Assembly: GCA_934597165.1 (NCBI GenBank)
Contig: CAKTQP010000007.1
Span: forward strand, 1-64,000
Source: an uncultured Oscillospiraceae bacterium
Lineage (GTDB): Bacteria > Bacillota > Clostridia > Oscillospirales > Oscillospiraceae
DNA length: 64,000 nucleotides
Direction of reading: 5' to 3'
Position 1 is the stretch's first letter. Each line of letters starts with the position of its first letter. Under the pieces are notes generated by a model. That model was not told where the DNA came from. It searched no databases and saw only the letters and a list, made by a program, of their open reading frames with translations. Position numbers and translations under genes: made by a program. Of the stretch, positions 46,760-54,956 are shown one piece after another.

Positions 46760-47027
46760 AAAAAAACGCTCGTCCCAAAGCGGTCAGCGCTATGGGACGA
46801 GAGCGAAAAATCATCACTTCGTGGTGCCACCCATATTCGGCGTCTGCTACAGCAGACGCCCTCTTGCTCCTTCTGTTGCGGGAAGGGGACCGCGTCCGTC
46901 TCCGGACCTGCTCCAGCGCTGTCTTCCCCTGCGCCATGTTCGTCCCAGGCTCTCAGCCAGCGGCCCGGTTCTCTGTCCGACGGTATGCAGGGTACTCATG
47001 CGCCTTCGACGCAGTGATGTTCCAACA
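46760..47027 (-). promoter_or_regulatory. T-box riboswitch with Asp (GAC) specifier upstream of hisS-aspS
   Basis: The leader on the minus strand contains an AGTA S-turn motif (46993-46996), a GAA-GAC-A specifier loop (GAC at 46921-46923), and the T-box sequence GGGTGGCACCACG (46820-46832). It ends in a terminator stem with CGTCCCA/TGGGACG arms and a T-run (46760-46805). GAC is an aspartate codon, so uncharged tRNA(Asp) should prevent termination. The specifier assignment is by eye from stem I pairing. Confidence 0.88.
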
Positions 47028-47033
47028 GGAACG

Positions 47034-47062
47034 ATTATATCCGGATTGACCGTTTCCGTCAA
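47034..47062 (-). promoter_or_regulatory. Promoter of the hisS T-box operon
   Basis: On the minus strand TTGACG (47057-47062) and TATAAT (47034-47039) are 17 bases apart and place transcription start near 47027, at the head of the T-box leader. Confidence 0.85.
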
Positions 47063-47077
47063 GCCTTTCCGGAAGGA

Positions 47078-47494
47078 TTACAGCAAGAACTGTGAGTTTC
47101 TGGGATAGAGGATATTTCTCCAATCCAAGTCACCCCGTGCCAGACCCTGGATGAGCATTTCTGCGGTGCCCAGGTTGGTGGCGATGGGGACGTTGTTCTG
47201 GTCGCAGAGGCGGCAGATGTAGTGGAGGTCGTCTTCATAGGCCGGGTTGCCCGGGTCGGTGAAGAAGAGCACCATGTCGATCTCGTTGTAGGAGATGCGA
47301 GTGCCAATCTGCTGGCAGCCGCCGTGCTCGTGGGACAGGAAGAGGGAGATATCCAGGCCGGTGGCCTCTTTGATGATATTCCCGGTGGTGTTGGTGGCGC
47401 AGAGGGTATGCTTGGCCAGAATACCGCAGTAGGCTATACAGAACTGCGTCATCAGCTCCTGTTTTTTGTCGTCAGTCATCAATGCAATATTCAT
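47078..47494 (-). CDS. mgsA: Methylglyoxal synthase
   Basis: The 138-residue enzyme converts dihydroxyacetone phosphate to methylglyoxal, a bypass of lower glycolysis. The motifs HEHGGCQQIGTRI, LFFTDPGNPAYEDD and ATNLGTAEMLI are all seen. The start is set at ATG 47494 (MNIALMTDD) rather than the adjacent upstream GTG, since GAGGAG lies 11 bases before it. A downstream promoter drives hisS. Confidence 0.94.
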   Translation of the reverse strand: MNIALMTDDKKQELMTQFCIAYCGILAKHTLCATNTTGNIIKEATGLDISLFLSHEHGGCQQIGTRISYNEIDMVLFFTDPGNPAYEDDLHYICRLCDQNNVPIATNLGTAEMLIQGLARGDLDWRNILYPRNSQFLL

Positions 47495-47591
47495 GGTCGA
47501 TCGCACTCCTCTCTATCTATAACATTGCGTTGATATGTGATTTGGTGGGGGAGGGGGGAGGTGTTTTCCTCCGGTTGCTGTGGAAAACCGC

Positions 47592-48329
47592 TCATTTCCA
47601 CCCGATGGGCACCCGTTTACCGCACAGACGCTGGGCGATGTTGGCATACCCGCGAGCGGCGCCCCGATTTTGTTGGGTCACCAACAGTTCGCCCTTAGCG
47701 TTGGCCACCGGCACCTTTCGGTCGTCCGGCACCACACCCAGCAGAGGCAGACCCGCCATGTCCATGGCGTCGTCCACGTTCATCTGAATCTTACGCACCA
47801 TCCACCGAGAGACCCGGTTCACCACCAGCTTGGCGGGAAGGCCGTAGGGGCGCAGTTGCAGCACCACCTGTTGGGCGTCCCGGAGGGCGGCGGTGTCGTT
47901 GGTGACGGTGAGGATGGCTCGGTCGGCGCAGCTGGCTGCCAGGTGGAAGCCCTGTCCGATGCCGGCGGGACAGTCAATGAGGCAGAAGTCGTATTGGGAC
48001 AAAATCTGTTTCATCAGCGCCTGCATGGCTTCGGTGGTGATGGCCTGTCGGTCAAAGTGCACCGGTGCGGTGAGCAGGAACAGGCCGGGGAGCTTGGGGT
48101 GCTCCACGGCGGCGCGGGCTAAGGTGCAGCGTCCAAAGAGGACGTCGGTGAAATCCATCAAGGCGCAATCGGTCATCCCCAGAGCCAAGTCCAGGTTGCG
48201 CAGCCCCACGTCCATGTCCAGACAGAGCACACGCTTGCCAGACTTTGCCAGAGCGGAACCGATGCCGCAGGTCATAGCCGTCTTGCCGGTGCCGCCTTTT
48301 CCTGATGTGATGACGATTGCAGTACCCAT
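47592..48329 (-). CDS. MinD/ParA-like ATPase
   Basis: The 245-residue protein has the deviant Walker A GKGGTGKTA and the MinD-like switch DMDVGLRNLDLALG and DCPAGIGQGFHLA. This is close to MinD of the division-site system, but no minC or minE is nearby. The C terminus (AQRLCGKRVPIGWK) does not show the MinD membrane-targeting amphipathic helix clearly. It may position a protein at the membrane or be an orphan MinD. The start at 48329 follows GGGAG; an upstream ATG (48410) adds unrelated residues. Confidence 0.85.
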   Translation of the reverse strand: MGTAIVITSGKGGTGKTAMTCGIGSALAKSGKRVLCLDMDVGLRNLDLALGMTDCALMDFTDVLFGRCTLARAAVEHPKLPGLFLLTAPVHFDRQAITTEAMQALMKQILSQYDFCLIDCPAGIGQGFHLAASCADRAILTVTNDTAALRDAQQVVLQLRPYGLPAKLVVNRVSRWMVRKIQMNVDDAMDMAGLPLLGVVPDDRKVPVANAKGELLVTQQNRGAARGYANIAQRLCGKRVPIGWK

Positions 48330-48353
48330 TGTAATCTCCCTTAATAGTGATTC

Positions 48354-48383
48354 ATTATACCATAAAAACTTGACAAAAAGCAA
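48354..48383 (-). promoter_or_regulatory. Promoter of the MinD-like gene
   Basis: On the minus strand TTGCTT (48378-48383) and TATAAT (48354-48359) are 18 bases apart, 25 bases before the start codon. Confidence 0.75.
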
Positions 48384-48425
48384 CCGAAAATTCACGTAAT
48401 GTATGGTCAAGTTTCCTTTTTCTGC

Positions 48426-49127
48426 TCATAATGGAGTCTTTTTCATGCGGGAAAAGCGGCGGGGATACCCCTTGGGTGTGGGTCGTATTTTTTCCACAAC
48501 CACCACACGCCGTGTGATCTCCGTCCCCGGAATTTGATACTGTGCCATAGGTCGGAGCTGCCCGCCCAACTTGGAAATGGCACGTCCGGCGTGCTCCACT
48601 TCTTCCTGGCAGTTGTCACTCTTCATGGCCAGGAACCGTCCGCCCACCTTCACAAAGGGCAGGCAAAGCTCTGCCAGAATCCGCAGGTCTGCCACAGCAC
48701 GGGACACCGCCAGGTCATAGCTGTCCCGATAGCCCTCCAGCAGCGCCTGTTCCTCCGCCCGGCCGTGGATGCATTCCACAGGGGCAGCACCCAGCTGTGC
48801 GGAAAGCTCCGCCAGCCAGTTCACCCGTTTGGCCAGGCTGTCCAGCAGGGTCAGCTCTATGGTCGGTTCCACAACCTTCAGCACCATGCCGGGAAATCCA
48901 GCGCCGGTGCCCACGTCGATGACCCTCTTTCCCGAAAAGTCTTCCAACGTCAACAGGGCGGCGGAGTCCAGCATATGCAGGTCCATCACCTGGTCCGGGT
49001 CAGTGATAGCGGTCAGGTTCATAACCTGGTTCTGCTCCAACAGCAGGTGACAGTACCGTTCCAGGGTCTCCGATGGGGTAGGGGAGAGGTGGAGGGCGGT
49101 CAGGCCTTGTTCCAGTCGTGTTTTCAT
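48426..49127 (-). CDS. rsmG: 16S rRNA (guanine-527-N7) methyltransferase RsmG
   Basis: The 233-residue methyltransferase has the family signature DVGTGAGFPGMVLKV (SAM site) and the tail motif ITRRVVVVEKIRPTPKGYPR. RsmG loss gives low-level streptomycin resistance in several bacteria. In most Firmicutes it sits with noc/parAB near the origin, as here. Its ATG abuts the stop of the preceding gene. Confidence 0.96.
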   Translation of the reverse strand: MKTRLEQGLTALHLSPTPSETLERYCHLLLEQNQVMNLTAITDPDQVMDLHMLDSAALLTLEDFSGKRVIDVGTGAGFPGMVLKVVEPTIELTLLDSLAKRVNWLAELSAQLGAAPVECIHGRAEEQALLEGYRDSYDLAVSRAVADLRILAELCLPFVKVGGRFLAMKSDNCQEEVEHAGRAISKLGGQLRPMAQYQIPGTEITRRVVVVEKIRPTPKGYPRRFSRMKKTPL

Positions 49128-49469
49128 TTAGCTGCCTCCCAGGAAAGTCATGAGCTGCTGGATGCCGGTGACCAGGAGAAAAAGAGCCAGGGCGCCAAAG
49201 AGGACGCCGCCGGCCACATACTTTCCCCAACCAGACAGGGGTTCTTCCGGTTCTACAAAATCCGGTTCCTCCTCGTGTCCCACTCGTCCGTGCTTGACGA
49301 TCCAGCTCCGGTTGAAGAACTGAGCGGACAGAGCAGCGGCGGCGGGGAAGAGGACGATGCCGGTGATGCCAGTGATGAGGGTGGTGGTGGCGATCCAGTA
49401 GGTGATCAGCAGAAAGCTGAGGAACACGTAGACCGCCCCCATCATGGCCCAAATGCGTTTTGTCTTCAT
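49128..49469 (-). CDS. Small membrane protein, hypothetical
   Basis: The 113-residue protein has three hydrophobic segments (about residues 8-28, 31-46 and 83-106) and a charged loop rich in Glu (HEEEPDFVEPEEP). It lies between mscL and rsmG with essentially no spacing, so it is part of the same operon. I do not recognise the family. Confidence 0.75.
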   Translation of the reverse strand: MKTKRIWAMMGAVYVFLSFLLITYWIATTTLITGITGIVLFPAAAALSAQFFNRSWIVKHGRVGHEEEPDFVEPEEPLSGWGKYVAGGVLFGALALFLLVTGIQQLMTFLGGS

Positions 49470-49880
49470 TTAATTGATGTCGTCTCCTGCATTCTGCTGG
49501 GCTTTCAGCAGGTCTCGAATTTCGGTCAGCAGGACTTCTTCCTTGGTGGGCTCCGGTTCAGCTGCCGGTTCCTCTTCCTTGTGGTGCACCTTGCTCATGG
49601 CGCCGTTGATGACCTTCACCATCCAGAACACCACAAAAGAGATGAGCAGGAAGTTGATGATGGCGCTGATGAGGGTGCCGATGGGGAAGATGCCGATGGT
49701 CACCTTGTCAAAGGCGGTCTGGCCGCTGATGAGGGTGATGATGGGCTTGATGACAGCGTCTACAATGCCGTTGACGATAGCGGTAAAGGCACCGCCGATG
49801 ACCACGCCTACGGCCAGGTCGATGACGTTGCCGCGGGAGATGAAGTCCTTAAATTCGCTGATCCAAGAAGGTTTTTTCAT
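49470..49880 (-). CDS. mscL: Large-conductance mechanosensitive channel MscL
   Basis: The 136-residue protein has the MscL start (FKDFISRGNVIDLAVGVVIG, then GGAFTAIVNGIVDAVIKP), the second membrane helix (INFLLISFVVFWMVK) and a cytoplasmic Glu-rich C terminus. The channel opens to release solutes on hypo-osmotic shock. It is next to the three-helix membrane protein of the same operon, downstream of parB. Confidence 0.96.
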   Translation of the reverse strand: MKKPSWISEFKDFISRGNVIDLAVGVVIGGAFTAIVNGIVDAVIKPIITLISGQTAFDKVTIGIFPIGTLISAIINFLLISFVVFWMVKVINGAMSKVHHKEEEPAAEPEPTKEEVLLTEIRDLLKAQQNAGDDIN

Positions 49881-49905
49881 AGTGATCTCTCTCTTTCTCT
49901 CGTGT

Positions 49906-50799
49906 TTAAGTTTCCGATTCTGTTCGACCGGGCAGGGTTTTCAGAGCGTCCAACAGGTCGTTCAAATCCTCCACGCCATAATACTCCAGCTCCAGCCGAC
50001 CCTTTCGTTTGCCGGAGATGATCTTGACTTTCCGACCCAGATGGTCGCCCAGGTCCCGGGCAGCCAGAGCGGCGTAATCCACCTGATTGGGGTCCTTTTG
50101 GGGTGTTTCCGGTGTTTTGGGCATCTGATTGAGCCGTTTTGCGATGTCTTCCGCCTGCCGGACAGACAGCGCCTTGTCCATGATCTGCTGCGCCAGCGCC
50201 CACCGAGCTTCCTCATCGTTCAGAGAGAGGATGGCACGGGCGTGTCCGGCGGTGAGCTTGTTTTCCTCCACCAGCGCCTTCAAATCCTCCGGCAGGCTCA
50301 GCAGACGGAGGGCGTTGGCGATGGCGGGACGGGATTTGCCCACCTGCCGTGCCACAGCCTCCTGAGTCATGCCGTATTCGGAAATCAAGGTGTGGTAGCC
50401 CAGCGCCTCCTCCATGGGGTTCAGATCTTCTCGCTGAAGGTTCTCAATCAAACCCAATTCCATGGCCTTCTTGTCGTCCGCTTCCACAATGAGGACGGGC
50501 ACTTCGGAAATCCCAGCCTCACGAGCAGCACGCCAGCGGCGTTCGCCGGAGATAATTTGATAGTAGCCGGAGGCCAGCAGGCGGACGGAGATGGGCTGCA
50601 AGATGCCGTGGATGCGGATAGAGTCCGCCAGGTCGGAGATGGACTCCGGAGCGAAGAGCTTCCGGGGCTGGGCGGCGTTGGGTTGTACTTTTTCGATGGG
50701 GAGTCGGGTCACTCCCTGCTGTTCCGGTTCCAGTGCCGCCTCGCCCAACAGGGCGCTCAGCCCACGGCCCAGGCCGGAGTCACGGGTTCCTTTTGCCAT
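49906..50799 (-). CDS. parB: Chromosome-partitioning protein ParB
   Basis: The 297-residue CTPase clamp binds parS and loads SMC near the origin. The N-terminal CTP-binding domain has GERRWRAAREAG and ENLQREDLNP. The helix-turn-helix shows MTQEAVARQVGKSRPAIANALRL, split across about residues 145-170, and the C-terminal dimer domain ends LEYYGVEDLNDLLDAL. A parS site lies between it and parA. It starts ATG after a weak ribosome-binding site. Confidence 0.97.
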   Translation of the reverse strand: MAKGTRDSGLGRGLSALLGEAALEPEQQGVTRLPIEKVQPNAAQPRKLFAPESISDLADSIRIHGILQPISVRLLASGYYQIISGERRWRAAREAGISEVPVLIVEADDKKAMELGLIENLQREDLNPMEEALGYHTLISEYGMTQEAVARQVGKSRPAIANALRLLSLPEDLKALVEENKLTAGHARAILSLNDEEARWALAQQIMDKALSVRQAEDIAKRLNQMPKTPETPQKDPNQVDYAALAARDLGDHLGRKVKIISGKRKGRLELEYYGVEDLNDLLDALKTLPGRTESET

Positions 50800-50820
50800 G
50801 TGTACCTCGCTTTGTCACAG

Positions 50821-50836
50821 TGTTTCACGTGAAACA
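50821..50836. promoter_or_regulatory. parS centromere site 1
   Basis: A perfect 16-base palindrome TGTTTCACGTGAAACA, the canonical ParB-binding site, in the parA-parB gap. Confidence 0.98.
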
Positions 50837-50837
50837 C

Positions 50838-51596
50838 TCAAGGGTTTTGTTCCAATATCTCTTCCGCCAGCTTCTGATAGGCTTCCGCCCCGCGGGAGAA
50901 CTTGTCATAGGCCAGCGCCGGTTTCCCATGACTGGGTGCCTCGCTGAGCCGTACGTTCCGGGGGATGACCGTGGCGTACACCTGACCGGGGAAGTGCCGC
51001 TTCACCTCTTCCGCCACCTGGATGGACAGGTTGGTGCGGCCGTCGTACATGGTCAGCAGCACCCCTTCGATGGCGATGCCGGGGTTGAGCTTCTTCTTCA
51101 CGATGCGGACGGTGGACAGCAGGTCACTGAGCCCCTCCAGGGCGTAATACTCGCACTGAACCGGGATCAACACCGAGTCCGCCGCACACAGGCCGTTTAA
51201 GGTCAACAGCTCCAGGGAAGGGGGGCAGTCGATGAGGATGTAGTCGTACCGGGCGGACAGCTTGTCCAGCGCCTCCCGCAACAGATGCTCCCGTCGATCC
51301 ATGCCGATCATCTCCACGCCAGCGCCAGCCAACTCCTTGTTGGAGGGCAGAACATCCCCCCAGGGGGTTCGAACGACGCCACGTTCCACGTCAGCGCCGT
51401 CGATGAGGATGTCATAGATGTTGGGGGAGACGGCGTTTTTGTCCACGCCCAGGCCAGAAGTGGCGTTGGCCTGCGGGTCAAAATCGCAGAGCAGGACGGA
51501 TTTCCCGGCCGCGTGCAGGGACGCAGTCAGGTTGACAGCGGTGGTGGTCTTGCCGACACCGCCTTTTTGGTTTGCGATTACAATGTGTTTTGCCAT
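50838..51596 (-). CDS. parA: Chromosome-partitioning ATPase ParA (Soj)
   Basis: The 252-residue protein has the deviant Walker A NQKGGVGKTTTAVNL, Walker A' FDPQANATSGLG and the switch DCPPSLELLT. ParA/Soj partners ParB and may also modulate DnaA. The stop codon touches parS site 1, and parS site 2 lies upstream of its promoter. Confidence 0.97.
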   Translation of the reverse strand: MAKHIVIANQKGGVGKTTTAVNLTASLHAAGKSVLLCDFDPQANATSGLGVDKNAVSPNIYDILIDGADVERGVVRTPWGDVLPSNKELAGAGVEMIGMDRREHLLREALDKLSARYDYILIDCPPSLELLTLNGLCAADSVLIPVQCEYYALEGLSDLLSTVRIVKKKLNPGIAIEGVLLTMYDGRTNLSIQVAEEVKRHFPGQVYATVIPRNVRLSEAPSHGKPALAYDKFSRGAEAYQKLAEEILEQNP

Positions 51597-51628
51597 AAAA
51601 TCAACCGCCTGAAAGAGAATATAACCCT

Positions 51629-51657
51629 ATTATAATATAGTGTCAGACGCTTTTCAA
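51629..51657 (-). promoter_or_regulatory. Promoter of parAB
   Basis: On the minus strand TTGAAA (51652-51657) and TATAAT (51629-51634) are 17 bases apart. parS site 2 (51695-51710) lies about 40 bases upstream. Confidence 0.85.
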
Positions 51658-51694
51658 TGATTTTGCCTAGATTTTACCGCAGATGCTGGAAAAG

Positions 51695-51710
51695 TGTTTC
51701 ACGTGAAACA
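51695..51710. promoter_or_regulatory. parS centromere site 2
   Basis: A second perfect TGTTTCACGTGAAACA palindrome, between noc and parA, next to the parA promoter. Confidence 0.98.
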
Positions 51711-51769
51711 TGGAAAAAATCGCTGCCGCAAGAGGATATACGACAGCGAAGGAGGGGAGGATTGGAAGA

Positions 51770-52579
51770 TCATGCATCGTTTTTGGGAATGGTTATGGTC
51801 AGCACGATCTGGTCATCCGTCTCTTCTTTGCCGCAGGAGGCACCCACCCCAGCCCGGTTCATGATGCCCAGACTGCGGTTGATGGTGTTCAGGAACAGAC
51901 GAATGTCCTTGATATGGATGAGGGGTTTTCTCTTGGGTTTGGTAGGCTTAGGGTCCAACAGAGTGTCGATGTATGCCTCAGTCTTGGCCACCGTCAAGCC
52001 CTCTTCAATGATGTGATGTAACGCCGCCTCCCGCAGCTCCACCGGCAGACGGAGCAGGGCACGGGCGTGACGCTCGGACAGCTGGTGCGCCAGCATCTCG
52101 TCCAGCAATACCTTGTCCAGCTTCAGCAGGCGCAACTTGTTGGCCACAGCGCTCTGGCTTTTGCCCACTCGGCGGGCGGCTTCTTCTTGGGACAGGTGGT
52201 ACGTAAAGATGAGCTTTTGCAGGGCGGTGGCTTCCTCTACGAAATCCAGATCCCGCCGCTGGAGATTTTCCACCAGGGCCAGCAGGGAGGATTCCAGGTC
52301 GCCAGCTTTGACCAAGATGCAGGGGACGTGGCTCAAGCCGGCCATCTCTGCCGCTCGCAGCCGCCGCTCTCCAGAGATCAATTCGTATTGACTGGTGGAG
52401 AGACGGCGGACAGAAAGGGGCTGTAAAATACCATGAGCGCGGATGGAATCGGCTAATTCCTCCAAGCTCTCATGGGAAAACCGGGTGCGAGGCTGACCCG
52501 GATTGGGTGCGATGTCATGAATGGGGAGGAAGAGGACGCGCGTGCTTTCAAAAAGACCACGACTGCGAGTGAATGCCAT
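51770..52579 (-). CDS. noc: Nucleoid occlusion protein Noc (ParB paralog)
   Basis: The 269-residue protein is a second ParB-family member, with ISGERRLRAAEMAG, ENLQRRDLDF and VGKSQSAVANKLRLL. Its N terminus MAFTRSRGLFESTR is short and amphipathic, fitting the membrane-targeting helix of Noc. Noc binds NBS sites across the chromosome and blocks division over DNA. The start at 52579 follows AAGGAGG by 8 bases. It lies directly next to parA, as in B. subtilis. Confidence 0.9.
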   Translation of the reverse strand: MAFTRSRGLFESTRVLFLPIHDIAPNPGQPRTRFSHESLEELADSIRAHGILQPLSVRRLSTSQYELISGERRLRAAEMAGLSHVPCILVKAGDLESSLLALVENLQRRDLDFVEEATALQKLIFTYHLSQEEAARRVGKSQSAVANKLRLLKLDKVLLDEMLAHQLSERHARALLRLPVELREAALHHIIEEGLTVAKTEAYIDTLLDPKPTKPKRKPLIHIKDIRLFLNTINRSLGIMNRAGVGASCGKEETDDQIVLTITIPKNDA

Positions 52580-52656
52580 AGTTAAGACCTCCTTTTGCAC
52601 AAAGGATAACACAGTTGTGGAAAAAAACGCGTCGAAATTTGTCGGAAGGGAGAAAA

Positions 52657-52684
52657 AAGGCGATTTCCGGTGGGAAATCGCCTT
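52657..52684 (-). terminator. Terminator of the dnaD-dnaI unit
   Basis: AAGGCGATTTCC (52657-52668) pairs with GGAAATCGCCTT (52673-52684), followed by a T-run on the minus strand. Confidence 0.9.
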
Positions 52685-52701
52685 AGTAAGTCACAAAGCT
52701 G

Positions 52702-53685
52702 TCAATAAAGCTGACTCTTCAACTGCCGAATGTCCTGCCCCCAGAACTCCAACAGCCGGTACTCCCCAGCGATACGGCTGGCCACTTGAGCGGAATAGCG
52801 GAGGGCAATCTCTCGTTGGCTCAGGTTGGAGGAGATGACGGTGTGTTTGTTGGAGATGAGGCGGGTGTTGACGATCTGGTACAGGGCACTCTGCAAGAAC
52901 GGCGTGGTCAGCTCACTGCCCAGGTCATCCAAGATGAGCAGATCGCAGGTCAAGTAGCGTTGGACAGCGCCGGTCTCGCTGCGCCCAAATTTTTCCTCTT
53001 CAAAGCGGCTGAAAATCTGGATGGCCGTGTCATAGACCACGGAGAAACCAGCTTCCGAGACCACCTGCGCGATACAGGCGGACAGGAAGGTTTTCCCCAA
53101 GCCAGGGTTGCCGGAGAGGAACAGGTTGCGGATGCCGATGCGGCCGAAGCGGCTGGCGTAGTTGTAGCAGATGTCCCGCACCATCTCCATGTGGGAGCGA
53201 GGGGAGACGCCGCTGGGGCCGGGGCTGGGGGAGTAGTAGTCCAGAGAAAAGGTGTCAAAGGACTGCCCCTGAAAATCCAATAGGGAGGACAGGGAGTGAA
53301 TCTGCTCCTCGGCGCAGAGCTTTTTCAAGCACACGCACATGGTCGCCCCACGCCAGCCGGTGTCGTTGCAGTAGGGGCAGTCCGGTCGGTTTACTAAATC
53401 ATCCTCCTGATAACCGGCCTGCACCAACAGTGTTTTCCGCTCCTGCTGGAGAGACTTGCTCTCCTCTCGCAGAGCCTGGATGGCAGCGGTGGGGTCCTCT
53501 CCGTGGCGGAGGGCGGCAGTGGCGGCTTTGGCCACACCCAAACGCAGCTGCTTATCAATCTCCTTCACCCGGGGCAGCTGCGCATAAATCTTCTCCCGCC
53601 GTGCTTCAAAAGTGGCTTGCCGCTGCTGCTGCCGCTGTTTCAGTCGTTCCGTCGCCCGACGCAGGACTTCTGGTTCGTAAGACAA
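52702..53685 (-). CDS. Helicase loader DnaI-like (DnaC/IstB-type AAA+ ATPase)
   Basis: The 327-residue protein has an N-terminal coiled region, a Zn-binding cluster (CPYCNDTGWRGATMCVC) and a C-terminal AAA+ domain with Walker A SGNPGLGKT, Walker B LLILDDLGSE and sensor region. It loads the replicative helicase DnaB/DnaC at oriC in Firmicutes. A DnaD-domain gene lies directly upstream, forming the primosome pair typical of these genomes. Confidence 0.92.
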   Translation of the reverse strand: MSYEPEVLRRATERLKQRQQQRQATFEARREKIYAQLPRVKEIDKQLRLGVAKAATAALRHGEDPTAAIQALREESKSLQQERKTLLVQAGYQEDDLVNRPDCPYCNDTGWRGATMCVCLKKLCAEEQIHSLSSLLDFQGQSFDTFSLDYYSPSPGPSGVSPRSHMEMVRDICYNYASRFGRIGIRNLFLSGNPGLGKTFLSACIAQVVSEAGFSVVYDTAIQIFSRFEEEKFGRSETGAVQRYLTCDLLILDDLGSELTTPFLQSALYQIVNTRLISNKHTVISSNLSQREIALRYSAQVASRIAGEYRLLEFWGQDIRQLKSQLY

Positions 53686-53703
53686 GTGGATGCCCTCCTC
53701 TCC

Positions 53704-54708
53704 TTAGGACGATTCCTTCTTCTGATTGGTCAAAAACGCCTTCATCCAGCGTTCGTTTTCCAAAATTTGACGTTCTTTTTCCTCCTGGGCGGCTGCCGTC
53801 TGCACAGGGGCGGGGGCAGGCGCTTTGGAGACTGTTTGAGGCGTCTTCCGGCGAGGACGCTGCTCTCCGGCGGTCACTTCCTCCGGTGTGTGCCGTCCCT
53901 CGCTGTGCCAGCGCTTCAGGATGGCATTGCAGTACGCCCACTTCATGGTGCCCGTGTTGGTCACCGTCCGGTCGTAGGCCATGGCCACTGTCTCCGCAGG
54001 GAATCCCATCTCTGCCCAGGCGATGAGATATTTCCGCTCGCCCGGCGCGGCCTTTCTGCCCACGATGCCCACGGCACCCAGCAGTTCGCCCTCCTGAGAG
54101 CGGTAGTATTCCAGCTTTTTCAGATACGCCTCCGCCGCTTCCAACGTGTCCACGCCGGATTCCTTCCAGCGATAGGCGGCGGTGCGGATGACGGACATGC
54201 GAGGCTTGCGCCCTTCGCCATATTTGTCCTGGTGCTCTTGGATCTGCCAGATGACCAGCTGATAGATAACCTCCGGCGGCAGGGCCAGGTGGTCGTACAG
54301 CTCCAGCAGGATCTTGGTGTCAGCGGGAGACAGCCGCTTGCCCATGGCCACCTCCACCTCGCTGAGCAGGTCGGGGAAGGCGGAGGTCTGGTCGCCCAGC
54401 TCCTGGTTCAGGTCGTCGGCGGAGTAGGTGGGTGCCTGCTCCCGTTTGGGCACAGCCTCATTGAACTGAGGCTGAGGGACGCCGCCGGCCAGACCAAGCT
54501 CCCGCAGGTGGGTCAGGGCGCTGTCCAGCTGAAGACGGGACCAGCTCAGTTCTTTGGCGGACTGGTCTGGGTCTAGGTAGCCCTGGTGGCGGAGTAAGTA
54601 CAGGTAGAGCAGCGCCGGGTCTCCCTGGCCGCGGGTGATGAGGCTGTCCGCAGCGGCGGCAGTCATGGAGATGGTGTCAGTGTCTAATGTAATGCGGTGG
54701 GAAGCCAA
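53704..54708 (-). CDS. DnaD-domain primosomal protein
   Basis: The 334-residue protein has an N-terminal winged-helix region (residues 1-75), a DnaD domain in the middle (LPPEVIYQLVIWQIQEH, then VIRTAAYRWKESGVDTLEAAEAY) and a second DnaD-like helix pair near 205-245. A basic C-terminal tail follows. It fits DnaD/DnaB of Firmicutes, which remodel oriC DNA for the helicase loader next door. The two genes are 18 bases apart. Confidence 0.9.
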   Translation of the reverse strand: MASHRITLDTDTISMTAAAADSLITRGQGDPALLYLYLLRHQGYLDPDQSAKELSWSRLQLDSALTHLRELGLAGGVPQPQFNEAVPKREQAPTYSADDLNQELGDQTSAFPDLLSEVEVAMGKRLSPADTKILLELYDHLALPPEVIYQLVIWQIQEHQDKYGEGRKPRMSVIRTAAYRWKESGVDTLEAAEAYLKKLEYYRSQEGELLGAVGIVGRKAAPGERKYLIAWAEMGFPAETVAMAYDRTVTNTGTMKWAYCNAILKRWHSEGRHTPEEVTAGEQRPRRKTPQTVSKAPAPAPVQTAAAQEEKERQILENERWMKAFLTNQKKESS

Positions 54709-54841
54709 GCGTCTCGTTCCTCCTTCTGAAAAATCCTGTGATGTCTGAACTCTTATTTTACAATACTTTCGGCCAAACGTAAATGATCCGGCAGAAAAAC
54801 CGGGAAAATTTCAAAAAAAATCTGAATCTTGTTGCATTACC

Positions 54842-54870
54842 TTGACGACGGAGTCGGATAAAGGTAAAAT
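54842..54870 (+). promoter_or_regulatory. pyrG promoter with leader hairpin
   Basis: TTGACG (54842-54847) and TAAAAT (54865-54870) are 17 bases apart. The leader contains a GCCC-A-GTC / GAC-C-GGGC hairpin (54892-54920). It lacks a strong T-run, so attenuation as in B. subtilis pyrG is possible but not shown. Confidence 0.7.
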
Positions 54871-54956
54871 GAATACGTATGAAATTTTGTGGCCCAGTCG
54901 AGTTCGTGCTTTGACCGGGCAGTTGTCTATTTAGAGAAATGAGGAGGACTTGCACT

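Noticed and set aside
46936..46938. CAU (His) as T-box specifier codon in the hisS leader
   Set aside because: It lies in the upper part of stem I; the codon opposite the AGTA motif and preceded by GAA is GAC.
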